The notes: a model not told the origin generated them from the letters alone. A DNA stretch of 64,000 nt from Providencia huaxiensis (GCF_002843235.3 NZ_CP031123.2:682001-746000); one strand, 5' to 3'; shown: positions 41,722 through 52,883, counted from the first letter of the stretch. A program made the numbers and translations.

Positions 41722-42813
41722 ATGAGTCAGGTTTATAATTTCAGTGCAGGCCCAGCTATGCTACCTGTTGAAGTCATGCGTCGTGCTGAACAAGAGTTTT
41801 GTAATTGGAAGGGATTAGGCGTTTCTGTCATGGAAGTTAGCCATCGCGGAAAAGACTTTATCGAAGTGGCAACAGAAGCAGAACAAAATTTACGTGATCT
41901 ATTAAACATTCCTGATAACTATAAAGTTTTATTTTGTCACGGTGGGGCTCGAGCCCATTTTGCTACGTTACCGATGAATTTATTAGGTGATAAAACGACC
42001 GCTGACTATATTGTGAGTGGCTATTGGTCAGAGTCAGCAGCAAAAGAAGCTGAAAAATACTGCACACCTAATGTAATTCAAATTACTGAAGAAAAAGACG
42101 GTGTTGTGAGTTTAAAACCCATGAAAGAATGGCCATTAAGTGATGATGCCGCTTATGTCCACTATTGCCCAAATGAAACCATTGGTGGCTTAGCTATTCA
42201 TGAAGAACCTGACTTCCCTGAAGATAAAATTATTGTTGCTGACTATTCCTCTTCTATCTTATCTAAACCGATTGATGTAAGTCGTTATGGTGTCATTTAT
42301 GCGGGAGCTCAAAAAAATATTGGGCCAGCTGGATTAACTATCGTTATTATCCGAGAAGACCTGCTCGGTAAAGCTTCGCCTCAGACTCCATCTGTATTTG
42401 ATTACACGGTATTAGCAAAACACGATTCAATGTTTAATACCCCACCGACCTTTGCTTGGTATCTTGCGGGGATGGTCTTCAAATGGTTAAAAGAACAAGG
42501 TGGTTTGCAAGAAATGGCTAAGCGTAATTATGAAAAATCACAATTACTCTACAATGCAATTGATGATAGCCAGTTCTACATTAACCGTGTTGCGGTTGAA
42601 AACCGTTCTTGGATGAATGTACCGTTCCAAATGCAAAACCCGGCTCTTGATGCGAAATTTATTGATGGAGCCAAAGAGCAAGGCTTACTTTCTCTAAAAG
42701 GCCATAAAGTGGCTGGTGGTATGCGTGCGTCAATCTATAATGCGATGCCATTAGCGGGTGTACAGGCTTTGGTTGATTTTATGGCTGATTTCGAACGTCA
42801 TAACGCTCAATAA
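41722..42813 (+). CDS. serC: Phosphoserine aminotransferase
   Basis: A PLP enzyme of 363 aa (E. coli 362 aa) used in serine and pyridoxal phosphate synthesis. The ATG at 41722 gives the family start [15 protein letters not shown]; earlier in-frame starts at 41698 (TTG) and 41704 (ATG) would add an unusual tail. The PLP lysine is in [13 protein letters not shown], and the substrate and phosphate contacts SHRGKDF and CHGGARAHF are present. It is followed by aroA 121 bp downstream; the serC-aroA operon is conserved in enterobacteria. Confidence 0.96.
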   Translation: MSQVYNFSAGPAMLPVEVMRRAEQEFCNWKGLGVSVMEVSHRGKDFIEVATEAEQNLRDLLNIPDNYKVLFCHGGARAHFATLPMNLLGDKTTADYIVSGYWSESAAKEAEKYCTPNVIQITEEKDGVVSLKPMKEWPLSDDAAYVHYCPNETIGGLAIHEEPDFPEDKIIVADYSSSILSKPIDVSRYGVIYAGAQKNIGPAGLTIVIIREDLLGKASPQTPSVFDYTVLAKHDSMFNTPPTFAWYLAGMVFKWLKEQGGLQEMAKRNYEKSQLLYNAIDDSQFYINRVAVENRSWMNVPFQMQNPALDAKFIDGAKEQGLLSLKGHKVAGGMRASIYNAMPLAGVQALVDFMADFERHNAQ

Positions 42814-42934
42814 TGAGATTTGCCGACTGAAATAGGATGTTCAGTCGGTTATTTGTGCTCTTTACATTTGACTTAAAAGAAAATAGAGCCAGATTTTATT
42901 TACTTGCAAAACTTCACTGGAGAAACTGCTTTTT

Positions 42935-44212
42935 ATGCAATCCCTGACATTACAACCTATCTCTTCAATTAACGGCACAATTAATTTGCCAGGGTCAAAA
43001 AGTGTCTCAAACCGCGCACTATTATTAGCAGCGATGGCTAAAGGAACGACCACACTCACTAACTTATTGGACAGTGATGATATTCGCCATATGCTGAATG
43101 CATTAACCCAGTTAGGCGTTAGCTACCAACTATCGGAAGATAAAACATGTTGTCGTGTGGAAGGTTTAGGCGGAAACTTATCTCATCCAAATGCTCTAGA
43201 GATATTTTTAGGCAATGCCGGAACGGCAATGCGCCCACTGGCTGCTGCATTATCACTAAGTCACAATAATATTATTTTAACGGGTGAGCCTCGCATGAAA
43301 GAGCGCCCAATTGGGCATTTGGTCGATGCATTAAGGGAAGGTGGCGCAGAAATTGAATATTTAGAGCAGGAAAACTACCCGCCACTACGATTGAAAGGTG
43401 GTTTTATCGGTGGTCAAATTTCAGTCGATGGGTCTGTTTCCAGCCAGTTTTTAACTGCATTGTTAATGGCGGCTCCGCGTGCAGAGCAAGATACAACAAT
43501 TACAATTATTGGCGAGTTAGTCTCTAAACCTTATATTGATATCACGTTAGCATTAATGAAAACATTTGGTGTTAATGTCGAAAATCATCAATATGAACAT
43601 TTCGTTATCAAAGGGCAGCAACAATACCAATCACCAGGTGAATATTTAGTGGAAGGTGATGCTTCATCAGCGTCTTATTTCCTTGCTGCGGCTGCCATTA
43701 AGGGAGGTGTAGTGCGTGTAACAGGAATTGGGCGTAATAGTTTGCAAGGGGATACTAAATTTGCCAACGTATTAGAAAAAATGGGCGCGACTATTCGTTG
43801 GGGTGATGACTACGTTGAGTGTGAACGCGGAACGTTGACAGGTATTGATATGGACATGAATGCGATCCCTGATGCGGCAATGACTATTGGAACGGTTGCT
43901 CTGTTTGCTGAAGGCGAAACGGTTATTCGTAATATTTATAACTGGCGAGTAAAAGAGACCGACCGGTTATATGCGATGGCGACAGAGTTACGAAAAGTTG
44001 GCGCTGAAGTGGAAGAAGGACATGATTATATTCGTGTCGTTCCACCGAAAAAATTACAGCATGCTGAAATTGAAACTTATAACGACCATCGTATTGCAAT
44101 GTGTTTTTCGTTAGTTGCATTATCAGATACGCCAGTAACAATTTTGGATCCCGGCTGCACTGCAAAAACTTTTCCTGATTACTTCGAACAGTTGGCTCGT
44201 TTAAGTCATTAA
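42935..44212 (+). CDS. aroA: 3-phosphoshikimate 1-carboxyvinyltransferase (EPSP synthase)
   Basis: A 425-aa enzyme (E. coli 427 aa) joining shikimate 3-phosphate and phosphoenolpyruvate in chorismate synthesis. The first signature [20 protein letters not shown] (with Lys at about 22), the [11 protein letters not shown] loop near residue 94 and the second signature [18 protein letters not shown] are intact, as is the C-terminal [10 protein letters not shown]. The loop is of the usual glyphosate-sensitive class I type. The start ATG at 42935 is preceded by GGAGAAACTGC. A terminator follows. Confidence 0.97.
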   Translation: MQSLTLQPISSINGTINLPGSKSVSNRALLLAAMAKGTTTLTNLLDSDDIRHMLNALTQLGVSYQLSEDKTCCRVEGLGGNLSHPNALEIFLGNAGTAMRPLAAALSLSHNNIILTGEPRMKERPIGHLVDALREGGAEIEYLEQENYPPLRLKGGFIGGQISVDGSVSSQFLTALLMAAPRAEQDTTITIIGELVSKPYIDITLALMKTFGVNVENHQYEHFVIKGQQQYQSPGEYLVEGDASSASYFLAAAAIKGGVVRVTGIGRNSLQGDTKFANVLEKMGATIRWGDDYVECERGTLTGIDMDMNAIPDAAMTIGTVALFAEGETVIRNIYNWRVKETDRLYAMATELRKVGAEVEEGHDYIRVVPPKKLQHAEIETYNDHRIAMCFSLVALSDTPVTILDPGCTAKTFPDYFEQLARLSH

Positions 44213-44223
44213 TCTATTGGTTG

Positions 44224-44260
44224 GGTTGATATTATTTTCTTTGATATCAACCTGATTTTT
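44224..44260 (+). terminator. Terminator of aroA
   Basis: A 9-bp stem GGTTGATAT (44224-44232) with ATATCAACC (44244-44252) and 11-nt loop is followed by TGATTTTT. Confidence 0.75.
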
Positions 44261-44400
44261 ACGATCCAAACATCAATTTTCTCTTATTTTTTAGCAATCA
44301 TCAGAACCTGCTTATTTCACAAATCTACTGAATTGGTATAATACCTTCACAGATTTTAATTGCGGGTAGCTAGGCTATTTGCAGAAAAGGAGATTTTTAT

Positions 44401-45084
44401 ATGGTGGCGATAGCCCCTGTAATCACCGTTGATGGACCAAGCGGAGCAGGTAAAGGTACACTTTGCCAAGCATTAGCAAACGAATTTGGATGGCAGCTTT
44501 TAGACTCTGGCGCAATTTATCGTGTATTAGCGTTAGCTGCGTTACATCACCATGTTGATATCCAATCCGAAGATGCGTTAGTTCCTTTGGCTGCAAATTT
44601 AGATGTGAAATTTGTTCCTGAAGATAATGTACTGAAAGTCATTCTGGAAGGGGAAGATGTTTCGAATCAAATTAGAACCGAAACAGTAGGGAATACAGCA
44701 TCCCAAACAGCAACTTTTCCTCGCGTACGTGAAGCCTTACTTCGACGCCAACGTGCATTTAGAACGCTACCTGGACTTATTGCCGATGGCCGTGATATGG
44801 GAACGGTGGTTTTCCCCGATGCTCCAGTAAAAATTTTTCTTGATGCGTCAGCTGAAGAACGTGCTCATCGGCGGATGAAGCAGTTGCAAGAAAAAGGTTT
44901 TGATGTTAATTTTGAACGTCTTTTAAGCGAAATTGAAGAGCGAGATTTTCGTGATCGTAATCGCTCTGTTGCACCTCTTATTGCCGCGAAAGACGCATTA
45001 GTGCTGGATTCCACAAGTATGTCTATTGAGGAAGTTATTGAAAAAGCACACACCTATGCAAAAAAAATTCTACAATTATCGTGA
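44401..45084 (+). CDS. cmk: Cytidylate kinase
   Basis: A 227-aa kinase, the same length as in E. coli, that phosphorylates CMP and dCMP. The P-loop [10 protein letters not shown] is at about residues 13-22; the NMP-binding part has [16 protein letters not shown] and [14 protein letters not shown], and the LID region is near [10 protein letters not shown]. The ATG at 44401 has AAGGAG close upstream. It lies between aroA and rpsA; ycaL, present between aroA and cmk in E. coli, is missing here. Confidence 0.97.
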   Translation: MVAIAPVITVDGPSGAGKGTLCQALANEFGWQLLDSGAIYRVLALAALHHHVDIQSEDALVPLAANLDVKFVPEDNVLKVILEGEDVSNQIRTETVGNTASQTATFPRVREALLRRQRAFRTLPGLIADGRDMGTVVFPDAPVKIFLDASAEERAHRRMKQLQEKGFDVNFERLLSEIEERDFRDRNRSVAPLIAAKDALVLDSTSMSIEEVIEKAHTYAKKILQLS

Positions 45085-45170
45085 TAATAGGCTTTATTTT
45101 AGCTTATAATTAGATAATATACGCAGTTACCGCTATGTGATTATATTATTAGCATAGCATCAACCTTGCG

Positions 45171-45205
45171 ACATGGAATGTTGTGGGGTATGTGAAACAA
45201 CCCCA
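45171..45205 (+). promoter_or_regulatory. rpsA leader hairpins
   Basis: Two small hairpins precede rpsA: ACAT-GGA-ATGT (45171-45181) with GGA in the loop, and TGGGGT (45184-45189) with ACCCCA (45200-45205). The rpsA leaders of gamma-proteobacteria are known to fold into hairpins with GGA loops that allow S1 autoregulation without a normal ribosome binding site. The match is by eye. Confidence 0.45.
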
Positions 45206-45257
45206 TTTGGCGGGAAGCTAAGTGGACGTTAATTTAAAACTCTTGAAGATCATTAAT

Positions 45258-46931
45258 ATGACTGAATCTTTTGCTCAACTCTTTGAAGAATCCCTGCAGA
45301 ATATTGAAACTCGTCCTGGTTCTATCGTCCGTGGTACTGTTGTTGCCATCGATAAAGACGTAGTCCTTGTTGACGCAGGTCTTAAATCAGAATCTGCTAT
45401 CCCAGTAGAACAGTTCAAAAATGCTCAGGGTGAGCTAGAAATCCAAGTTGGCGACGAAATCGATGTAGCTCTGGATGCAGTAGAAGATGGTTTCGGTGAA
45501 ACTATCCTGTCTCGTGAGAAAGCTAAACGTCATGAAGCATGGCTGATGCTGGAAAAAGCTTACGAAGAAGCTGAAACTGTAACTGGTGTTATCAACGGTA
45601 AAGTTAAAGGTGGTTTCACTGTTGAGCTGAACGGTATTCGTGCGTTCTTACCAGGTTCACTGGTTGATGTACGTCCAGTTCGTGATACTACTCACTTGGA
45701 AGGCAAAGAGCTTGAGTTCAAAGTAATCAAGCTGGATCAGAAACGCAACAACGTTGTTGTTTCTCGTCGTGCTGTAATTGAATCTGAAAGCAGCGCTGAG
45801 CGCGATCAACTGCTGGAAAATCTGCAAGAAGGCATGGAAGTTAAAGGTATCGTTAAGAACCTTACTGACTACGGTGCATTCGTTGATCTGGGCGGTGTTG
45901 ACGGCCTGCTGCATATCACTGACATGGCTTGGAAACGTGTTAAACACCCAAGCGAAATCGTCAACGTTGGTGATGAAATCAATGTTAAAGTTCTGAAATT
46001 CGACCGTGAGCGCACTCGTGTTTCTCTGGGTCTGAAACAACTGGGCGAAGATCCTTGGGTCGCAATCGCTAAACGTTACCCAGAAGGTACTAAACTGACT
46101 GGTCGCGTTACTAACCTGACTGACTACGGCTGCTTCGTAGAAATCGAAGAAGGCGTTGAAGGTTTAGTTCACGTTTCAGAAATGGATTGGACTAACAAAA
46201 ACATCCACCCATCTAAAGTTGTTAACGTTGGTGATGTTGTTGAAGTTATGGTTCTGGATATCGATGAAGAACGTCGTCGTATCTCACTGGGCCTGAAACA
46301 GTGCAAATCTAACCCATGGCAGCAATTTGCAGAAACTCACAACAAAGGCGACCGCGTTGAAGGTAAAATCAAGTCTATCACTGACTTCGGTATCTTCATC
46401 GGTCTGGACGGCGGCATCGATGGCCTGGTTCACCTGTCTGACATCTCCTGGAACGTTGCAGGCGAAGAAGCAGTTCGTGAATACAAAAAAGGTGATGAAA
46501 TCGCAGCTGTTGTTCTGCAAGTCGACGCAGAGCGTGAGCGTATTTCTTTAGGTGTTAAACAGTTAGCTGAAGATCCATTCAATAACTATTTAGCAGCAAC
46601 TAAGAAAGGCGCAATCGTAACTGGTAAAGTAATCGCAGTTGATGCTAAAGGTGCAACTGTTGAGCTGACACTGGGCGTTGAAGGTTACCTGCGTGCATCA
46701 GAAGCTTCACGTGACCGTGTTGAAGATGCAACACTGGTTCTGAACGTTGGTGATGATGTTGAAGCTAAATACACTGGTGTTGATCGTAAAAACCGTGTAA
46801 TCAACCTGTCTGTTCGCGCTAAAGACGAAGCTGATGAGAAAGACGCTGTCGCAGCTGTGAACAAACAAGAAGATACAGCATTCGGCAACAATGCTATGGC
46901 TGAAGCTTTCAAAGCAGCTAAAGGCGAATAA
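45258..46931 (+). CDS. rpsA: 30S ribosomal protein S1
   Basis: At 557 aa it has the length of E. coli S1. Six S1 (OB-fold) repeats are visible, each with a form like [26 protein letters not shown], starting at about residues 20, 105, 190, 277, 364 and 451. The first two bind the ribosome and the others bind mRNA. The frame extends upstream to 45222, but [13 protein letters not shown] at 45258 is the universal enteric start. As usual there is no good Shine-Dalgarno. Codon use is strongly biased to major codons, as expected for a highly expressed gene. ihfB follows. Confidence 0.97.
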   Translation: MTESFAQLFEESLQNIETRPGSIVRGTVVAIDKDVVLVDAGLKSESAIPVEQFKNAQGELEIQVGDEIDVALDAVEDGFGETILSREKAKRHEAWLMLEKAYEEAETVTGVINGKVKGGFTVELNGIRAFLPGSLVDVRPVRDTTHLEGKELEFKVIKLDQKRNNVVVSRRAVIESESSAERDQLLENLQEGMEVKGIVKNLTDYGAFVDLGGVDGLLHITDMAWKRVKHPSEIVNVGDEINVKVLKFDRERTRVSLGLKQLGEDPWVAIAKRYPEGTKLTGRVTNLTDYGCFVEIEEGVEGLVHVSEMDWTNKNIHPSKVVNVGDVVEVMVLDIDEERRRISLGLKQCKSNPWQQFAETHNKGDRVEGKIKSITDFGIFIGLDGGIDGLVHLSDISWNVAGEEAVREYKKGDEIAAVVLQVDAERERISLGVKQLAEDPFNNYLAATKKGAIVTGKVIAVDAKGATVELTLGVEGYLRASEASRDRVEDATLVLNVGDDVEAKYTGVDRKNRVINLSVRAKDEADEKDAVAAVNKQEDTAFGNNAMAEAFKAAKGE

Positions 46932-46938
46932 TTAAGTG

Positions 46939-46963
46939 GGGGCAACAGTAGCGTTGCCCCTTT
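46939..46963 (+). terminator. Terminator or attenuator between rpsA and ihfB
   Basis: GGGGCAAC (46939-46946) pairs with GTTGCCCC (46953-46960) around a 6-nt loop and is followed by only three T. Some read-through into ihfB is likely. Confidence 0.7.
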
Positions 46964-46987
46964 GTAACGGTAGTTTAGGGAGGTACT

Positions 46988-47275
46988 ATGACCAAGTCTG
47001 AATTAATTGAAAGACTGGCTAGCCAGCAGTCTCATCTTTCAGCAAAAACCGTTGAGGAAGCTGTAAAGGAAATTCTTGAGCATATGGCGGATACGTTAGC
47101 TAACGGTGAGCGTATTGAAGTCCGTGGTTTCGGCAGTTTTTCTCTTCACTACCGTGCTCCACGCGTTGGCCGTAACCCAAAAACTGGTGATAAAGTGGAA
47201 CTAGAAGGTAAATATGTTCCTCATTTTAAACCAGGTAAAGAATTACGTGATCGTGTAAATATTTACGGCCAATAA
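46988..47275 (+). CDS. ihfB: Integration host factor subunit beta
   Basis: A 95-aa DNA-bending protein (E. coli 94 aa) that pairs with IhfA. The family pattern is complete: [30 protein letters not shown] for the dimer helices, then [28 protein letters not shown], where the beta arm carries the intercalating proline (RNPKTG), and the C-terminal helix. The start has an ideal GGGAGGTACT ribosome binding site. It lies after rpsA, as in E. coli. Confidence 0.97.
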   Translation: MTKSELIERLASQQSHLSAKTVEEAVKEILEHMADTLANGERIEVRGFGSFSLHYRAPRVGRNPKTGDKVELEGKYVPHFKPGKELRDRVNIYGQ

Positions 47276-47303
47276 TCAGGCTGTAAATCTTAATTATTAC
47301 ATC

Positions 47304-47339
47304 AAAACAGTGCTTGTATTTTATACGGCACTGTTTTTT
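47304..47339 (+). terminator. Rho-independent terminator of ihfB
   Basis: AAAACAGTGC (47304-47313) pairs with GCACTGTTTT (47328-47337) and is followed by T to 47339. Confidence 0.88.
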
Positions 47340-47349
47340 ATATCTAGCT

Positions 47350-47481
47350 AACACCAACACCAACACCAACACCAACACCAACACCAACACCAACACCAAC
47401 ACCAACACCAACACCAACACCAACACCAACACCAACACCAACACCAACACCAACACCAACACCAACACCAACACCAACACC
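47350..47481. repeat. Perfect hexanucleotide repeat (AACACC)22
   Basis: The unit AACACC is repeated 22 times with no mismatch over 132 bp, framed by AGCT on the left and GCTT on the right. The minus strand reads (GGTGTT)22, a regular array of GG pairs four bases apart. It begins 11 bp after the ihfB terminator and ends 219 bp before the earliest comEC start. Confidence 0.98.
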
Positions 47482-47700
47482 GCTTCTATACTTTTAAAGC
47501 CTATAAAAATAATAAAATAAATCCAAAAGCAGCTTTAGAGATATATACGTGTCTTGCGAAGCTCCTCGCAAACTAATATGTATATTTATATCAGTAAAAA
47601 ACATATTGGGAAGCGCTACGAAAAATAAAACAAAGAGACTTAAAAAATTCATAGGAATAAATAAACTAAAGCAAATAAACGCTATGTAGGGATACAAAAG

Positions 47701-50103
47701 TTGATAAAAAATATCATCTACATAATAAGATGGCTAAATAATTCAATCAAAAAATGTAATTTAATCTTTAATGGGAAATTGTCTGTTTCGATGACAATGG
47801 CTTCTATTGCTTTGAGTTTAGGTACATTACCACTTTTATTTATACCTAAAATTTTAATGCTGAGTGAATTATTATTTGTTTCTTTGTTTGTATCGGTATT
47901 AATAATATTCTTTATATTTGGTAAATCATGCAAGTTTTTAGCACTAATTATTATGTTTTTTCTATGGGCTAATTGGCATGGAATTAACATCATTAATCAT
48001 ATTAATTATCTATCTAAAAAAAATAACGATATTGATGTGGTTATTGTTGGTATTCCTTTGAGTAGCAAAGAGCAAAAAATTAAAGTACGTATTGATAAAA
48101 TTAACAATCGTATTGTTTTTCCTCCGTTATATGCTACATGGAAAACAAAGGAAACTGTTTGCGCAGGGCAGTCTTGGCGGATCAATGGCAAAATAAAGCC
48201 ATTGCACAGTTCACTAAATGAAGGCGGGTTTAATCTACAACGTTATTATTTAGCTAATAGGGTTATAGGGGGGGTGAAAAGCCAAAAAATAGAACCATTA
48301 GAAATGGCGTGTTCTGTAAGGCAAAAAATTATTTATAACTATATGGAGCTAATTAGCTCATTATCTAATAAAGGAATTATTTATGGGTTAATGTTTGGCG
48401 ATAGAAATTTACTGCCTACAGATCAAACCTATTTACTGCAGAAAACAGGTTTGACACATTTAATGGCTATCTCGGGTTTACATATTGGTTTAGCCTACTT
48501 GTTTGGTTTTCTTATTGCTCGAGGAATTCAATATTTTTTACCAATAAAATATATTAGTGAAATACTTCCAGTAGTAATAGGTATGGTGCTAGCTATTTTT
48601 TATGCATGGATCTCGGGGTTCGCTATCCCTGCAACACGGGCGCTGTTTGCCTTACTATTATGGGTATATATTAGAAATAAGCCTGCAAGGCATTTTGCTT
48701 GGCAATGGGCGCTTTGGAGCATAGCGGGAATATTACTATTTGACCCATTGGCTATTTTGTCAGATAGTTTTTGGTTATCTAGCTTCGCTGTACTAGCCAT
48801 TCTCTATTGGTTATCAATATTTCCATTAGCCTACCATTTAGCTAGAGGGATAAAAGGTAAAATTATAGGGTTAGCACATTTGCAAATAGGCTTGCTCATC
48901 TTACTAATTCCAATGCAACTTATTATATTTAATGGTATTAACATAATGGGGTTAGCGGCTAATATTTGGTTTGTTCCGTTAATTTCTTGGTGTGTTGTCC
49001 CTGCTATTTTGATCGTATTTTTAGTGCCAATAGAGGTAGTTCAGCGGTCTTTTCTATATGTGATAGATAGGGTGATAGATTTAGGGTTAAAGCCATTACC
49101 TTATTTCAGTACTTTTTGGTCAGAGTTCATTAATGTACCTTATTATTTATTCTTAATATGTTGGCTAAGCATCATTGTCATCTTATTTAAGTGGTACAAA
49201 CGTTACTTTGGGCTTATTGGGTGTGTGGTTATCTCAATCTTTCTAGAAAGGGGAAGTGGTAAACAACTCAAAGAAGGCTGGAAAATGACGGTATTAGATA
49301 TCGGGCACGGTTTAGCTGTTGTGATAGAGCAAAATGACTTGGCATTTCTCTATGATACTGGAAATACTTGGAAAGAAGGGAGTAATGCACAGCGTCAAAT
49401 TGTTCCTTTTCTTAAATATCATGATATAACCCCTATTGGCTTAATTTTAAGCCATAATCATTTAGACCATACAGGGGGAGTGAATTATTTAATTCAACAA
49501 TACCCATGGTTAAGTGTAAGAAGTAGTTTTGGGCCACAGGATACTTTGGCATACAAGAAAAAAAGTAATAATATTAATAATATAAAAAAGATGAAGCACC
49601 TTCCCTGTTTTAAAGGTCAAAAATGGCAGTGGGGAATATTAACTTTTGAAGTATTATGGCCTGAAAAGTTAGCACCAATATCGCATAATGATGATTCTTG
49701 TGTCATTCAATTGACGGATGGGTTTCATAAAATTTTATTAACAGGAGATATCGAAAAACAAGGGGAAAAATCACTTGTCGCAATGTACAAGAACCGGTTA
49801 CGTTCGAATCTTCTTTTCGCCCCTCATCATGGAAGCAGCACTTCATCAACTGATTTATTGTTAAGAAATGTTCAACCTTCAATGGTAGTCGTCTCATCTG
49901 CAAGGTACAGTGCATGGAAAATTCCGTCGCCAAAAGTCTATTTTAGATATAAAAATAGTAATATTAAGTGGTTAAATACAGCAGAAGATGGTCAGTTAAC
50001 TATATGGTTTAAAAGAGGAAATGTCCAAACTTCGCGTTATCGCTATGAAATTCAGCCCCGCTGGTATCATCTGTGGTTTGGCTTACCGCTATTTCCCGAG
50101 TAG
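47701..50103 (+). CDS. comEC: ComEC/Rec2 family DNA-uptake channel protein (YcaI)
   Basis: An 800-aa inner-membrane protein in the longest form, from a TTG at 47701 preceded by TAGGGATAC. An ATG at 47791 would give 770 aa, nearer the 754 aa of E. coli YcaI, so the start is undecided. An N-terminal DUF4131-like part with NEGGFNLQRYYLANRVIGG leads into the multi-helix competence domain (LTHLMAISGLHIGLAYLFGF, about 255-490). A C-terminal metallo-beta-lactamase-like domain has LSHNHLDHTGG, LLTGDIEKQG and APHHGSSTSS. It moves single-stranded DNA across the inner membrane in competent bacteria. Codon use is markedly AT-richer than in rpsA or msbA. Confidence 0.92.
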   Translation: MIKNIIYIIRWLNNSIKKCNLIFNGKLSVSMTMASIALSLGTLPLLFIPKILMLSELLFVSLFVSVLIIFFIFGKSCKFLALIIMFFLWANWHGINIINHINYLSKKNNDIDVVIVGIPLSSKEQKIKVRIDKINNRIVFPPLYATWKTKETVCAGQSWRINGKIKPLHSSLNEGGFNLQRYYLANRVIGGVKSQKIEPLEMACSVRQKIIYNYMELISSLSNKGIIYGLMFGDRNLLPTDQTYLLQKTGLTHLMAISGLHIGLAYLFGFLIARGIQYFLPIKYISEILPVVIGMVLAIFYAWISGFAIPATRALFALLLWVYIRNKPARHFAWQWALWSIAGILLFDPLAILSDSFWLSSFAVLAILYWLSIFPLAYHLARGIKGKIIGLAHLQIGLLILLIPMQLIIFNGINIMGLAANIWFVPLISWCVVPAILIVFLVPIEVVQRSFLYVIDRVIDLGLKPLPYFSTFWSEFINVPYYLFLICWLSIIVILFKWYKRYFGLIGCVVISIFLERGSGKQLKEGWKMTVLDIGHGLAVVIEQNDLAFLYDTGNTWKEGSNAQRQIVPFLKYHDITPIGLILSHNHLDHTGGVNYLIQQYPWLSVRSSFGPQDTLAYKKKSNNINNIKKMKHLPCFKGQKWQWGILTFEVLWPEKLAPISHNDDSCVIQLTDGFHKILLTGDIEKQGEKSLVAMYKNRLRSNLLFAPHHGSSTSSTDLLLRNVQPSMVVVSSARYSAWKIPSPKVYFRYKNSNIKWLNTAEDGQLTIWFKRGNVQTSRYRYEIQPRWYHLWFGLPLFPE

Positions 50104-50139
50104 AATAGTGCGCTTACATTAAGTCTGGTAATTAAAAGT

Positions 50140-51885
50140 ATGAATGATAAAGACCTTTCGACAAAACAAACTTTTCGTCGCTTGTGGCCGATAATTGCGC
50201 CTTTTAAAGCGGGTTTAATCGTTGCAGCAATAGCACTTATCATAAACGCAGCGGGTGACGCATTTATGATTTCTTTATTAAAACCTTTATTGGATGAAGG
50301 CTTTGATAAAGCAGATAATGACGTTTTAAAATGGCTTCCGCTTGCGGTGTTAGGGTTAATGGTTGTTCGTGGTGGGTCTAGCTTTGTTTCAACCTATTGT
50401 GTTTCATGGGTTGCAGGTAAAGTCGTGATGAACATGCGACGTAAACTGTTTGGCCATATGATGGGAATGCCCGTTAGTTTTTTTGACCAACAATCAACAG
50501 GAACACTGTTATCTAGAATTACTTATGATTCAGAACAAGTTGCATCTTCTTCTTCTGGGGCATTAATTACAATTATTCGTGAAAGTGCTTATATCATCGG
50601 GTTATTTGCGATGATGTTCTATTATAGCTGGCAGCTTTCTCTTATTTTAATCGTGATCGCCCCTGTTGTATCAGTCACTATTCGTATCGTTTCTAAGCGT
50701 TTTCGTAAGATTAGTAAAAACATGCAAACGGGTATGGGGCATGTGACGGCAAGTGCAGAACAAATGCTAAAAGGGCACAAAGAGGTTTTAATTTTTGGTG
50801 GGCAGAAAGTTGAAACTGAACGTTTTAATAAAGTCAGTAACAACATGCGCCGTCAAAATATGAAAATGGTAACCGCTTCAGCAATCTCAGACCCTATTGT
50901 TCAGTTAATTGCATCATTTGCATTAGCATTTGTTCTTTATGCTGCGAGCTTTCCCGAAATTCGCGATGAATTAACGTCAGGAACAATTGCAGTTGTTTTC
51001 TCATCAATGTTTGCATTGATGCGTCCATTGAAATCATTAACTAACGTTAACTCACAATTCCAACGTGGTATGGCGGCTTGTCAAACGTTATTTGCAATCT
51101 TAGATTCGGAACAAGAAAAAGATAACGGAACTAAAGTACTTAAAGAAGTTAAAGGGGATATTAAATTTGAACATGTCACCTTTACCTATGCAACCAAAGA
51201 ACATCCTGCGTTAGACGATGTATCGTTTACTTTGCCTGCTGGGAAATCAGTTGCTTTAGTTGGGCGATCAGGCTCAGGTAAGTCCACTATTGCAAATTTG
51301 ATTACACGTTTTTATGACATTGATGAAGGATCTATTCAAATTGATGGTCATGATATCCGTGAATACACATTATCCTCATTACGTAGCCAAGTCGCGTTAG
51401 TTTCTCAACATGTTTATTTATTTAACGATACGATAGCGAATAATATTGCTTATGCAACAGACGGTAGCTATAACCGCGAACAAATAGAGAAAGCAGCAGA
51501 AATGGCCTATGCAATGGATTTCATTGTTAAACTTGAGAAAGGCCTAGATACAGTTATTGGCGAAAATGGTGTGATGCTTTCTGGCGGACAACGTCAAAGA
51601 ATAGCGATTGCTCGAGCGCTGCTACGCGACGCCCCAATTCTTATTCTTGATGAGGCAACATCTGCACTAGATACAGAGTCTGAGCGTGCTATTCAAGCGG
51701 CTCTTGATGAGTTACAGAAAAATAGAACATCCTTGGTCATTGCTCATCGGTTATCGACGATAGAAAATGCGGATGAAATATTAGTTGTACAAGATGGCCG
51801 GATCATTGAGCGTGGTGACCATAAATCGCTATTAGCTCAAGATGGCGCATATTCACAGTTACATAGTATTCAGTTTAAACAATGA
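50140..51885 (+). CDS. msbA: Lipid A export ABC transporter MsbA
   Basis: A 581-aa half-transporter (E. coli 582 aa) that flips core-lipid A across the inner membrane as a homodimer. Six helices occupy about residues 25-310, starting [20 protein letters not shown]. The ATPase has Walker [10 protein letters not shown], signature [16 protein letters not shown], Walker [13 protein letters not shown] and H-loop AHRLST. Its stop overlaps the lpxK start by four bases (ATGA), so the two are coupled. The order comEC-msbA-lpxK is as in E. coli. Confidence 0.98.
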   Translation: MNDKDLSTKQTFRRLWPIIAPFKAGLIVAAIALIINAAGDAFMISLLKPLLDEGFDKADNDVLKWLPLAVLGLMVVRGGSSFVSTYCVSWVAGKVVMNMRRKLFGHMMGMPVSFFDQQSTGTLLSRITYDSEQVASSSSGALITIIRESAYIIGLFAMMFYYSWQLSLILIVIAPVVSVTIRIVSKRFRKISKNMQTGMGHVTASAEQMLKGHKEVLIFGGQKVETERFNKVSNNMRRQNMKMVTASAISDPIVQLIASFALAFVLYAASFPEIRDELTSGTIAVVFSSMFALMRPLKSLTNVNSQFQRGMAACQTLFAILDSEQEKDNGTKVLKEVKGDIKFEHVTFTYATKEHPALDDVSFTLPAGKSVALVGRSGSGKSTIANLITRFYDIDEGSIQIDGHDIREYTLSSLRSQVALVSQHVYLFNDTIANNIAYATDGSYNREQIEKAAEMAYAMDFIVKLEKGLDTVIGENGVMLSGGQRQRIAIARALLRDAPILILDEATSALDTESERAIQAALDELQKNRTSLVIAHRLSTIENADEILVVQDGRIIERGDHKSLLAQDGAYSQLHSIQFKQ

Positions 51886-52883
51886 TAGAACGTATTTGGT
51901 CTGGTAAATCATGGCTGTATCTTTTATTACTGCCGTTGTCTTTCCTTTATGGATTGGTAACGGTAATTAGGGATATAGCTTATAAAATCGGGCTGAAACG
52001 TTCATGGAAAGCGCCAATTCCAGTGGTAGTGGTGGGAAACCTGACAGCGGGGGGGAATGGTAAAACCCCTGTTGTTATCTGGTTGGTGGAATCACTCACC
52101 AAAGAAGGCTACCGCGTGGGGGTTGTTTCTCGAGGGTATGGCGGTAAAGCTGAAAAGTACCCGTTGATACTCGATGAAACGACCACAACTGAAGTTGCAG
52201 GGGATGAACCTGTATTAATTTTTCATCGTACTAAATCCCCTGTAGCCGTTGCACCCAAGCGCAGTGATGCAGTTAAAGCCTTACTAGAAAAGTTTCCACT
52301 AGATGTAATTATTACTGATGATGGGTTGCAACACTATGCATTGCAACGTGACTACGAAATAGTCGTTATTGATGGTCAACGTCGTTTTGGTAATGGGTGG
52401 TGGTTACCCGCAGGGCCTATGCGCGAAAGAGCTGGGCGTTTGAAGAGTGTTAACGCTGTCATTGTTAACGGTGGTGAAGCTCAAAAAAATGAAGCTTTAA
52501 TGGCCCTTGAAGGCGATGTTGCTTGTAACCTTGTTAGTGGTGAAAAACGAGCGGTTACACAATTGCCTGCAGTTATCGCAATGGCAGGTATTGGTCATCC
52601 TCCTCGTTTTTTTGCCTCATTAGAAAATAAAGGGGTCGAGGTCATTAGTACCCATGCTTTTGCTGATCACCAGTCATATGAATTAAAACAGCTTTCACGG
52701 TTAGTTAAAAATGAGCAAAACTTATTGATGACCGAAAAAGATGCTGTAAAGTGCCGTGCTTTTGCACAACCCAATTGGTGGTTCCTTCCAGTCCAAGCGC
52801 ATTTACAAGCTCCTGACGCTGAAAAAATCTTAAGCGGAATAAAAAAACTTATCACAAATAACAAAAAAACTTATCACAAATAA
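51882..52883 (+). CDS. lpxK: Tetraacyldisaccharide 4'-kinase
   Basis: A 333-aa membrane-associated kinase (E. coli 328 aa) that adds the 4'-phosphate to make lipid IVA. An N-terminal hydrophobic helix ([19 protein letters not shown]) precedes the P-loop [15 protein letters not shown] (about residues 50-64). Catalytic-region motifs include [27 protein letters not shown] and TEKDAVKC. The last dozen codons fall in a 22-bp tandem duplication, which changes the C-terminal residues and stop position but not the catalytic core. Translation is coupled to msbA. Confidence 0.96.
   Translation: MIERIWSGKSWLYLLLLPLSFLYGLVTVIRDIAYKIGLKRSWKAPIPVVVVGNLTAGGNGKTPVVIWLVESLTKEGYRVGVVSRGYGGKAEKYPLILDETTTTEVAGDEPVLIFHRTKSPVAVAPKRSDAVKALLEKFPLDVIITDDGLQHYALQRDYEIVVIDGQRRFGNGWWLPAGPMRERAGRLKSVNAVIVNGGEAQKNEALMALEGDVACNLVSGEKRAVTQLPAVIAMAGIGHPPRFFASLENKGVEVISTHAFADHQSYELKQLSRLVKNEQNLLMTEKDAVKCRAFAQPNWWFLPVQAHLQAPDAEKILSGIKKLITNNKKTYHK

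Larger units (their letters stand above)
47276..47700. other. ihfB-comEC intergenic region with hexamer repeat
   Basis: This 425-bp gap contains the ihfB terminator, the 22-copy AACACC repeat (47350-47481), and then about 220 bp of AT-rich DNA. The latter includes a hairpin TTGCGA (47554-47559) with TCGCAA (47566-47571). No real gene is present; open frames over the repeat on both strands are artefacts of its composition. Confidence 0.7.

Noticed and set aside
45657..46040. 127-codon minus-strand frame inside rpsA
   Set aside because: It is a by-product of the biased codon use of rpsA, with no independent support.
47226..47520. Open frames encoding Leu-Val or Thr-Asn repeats over the hexamer array
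   Set aside because: The array lacks stops in these frames by composition. No ribosome binding site or conserved flanking protein sequence supports a gene.
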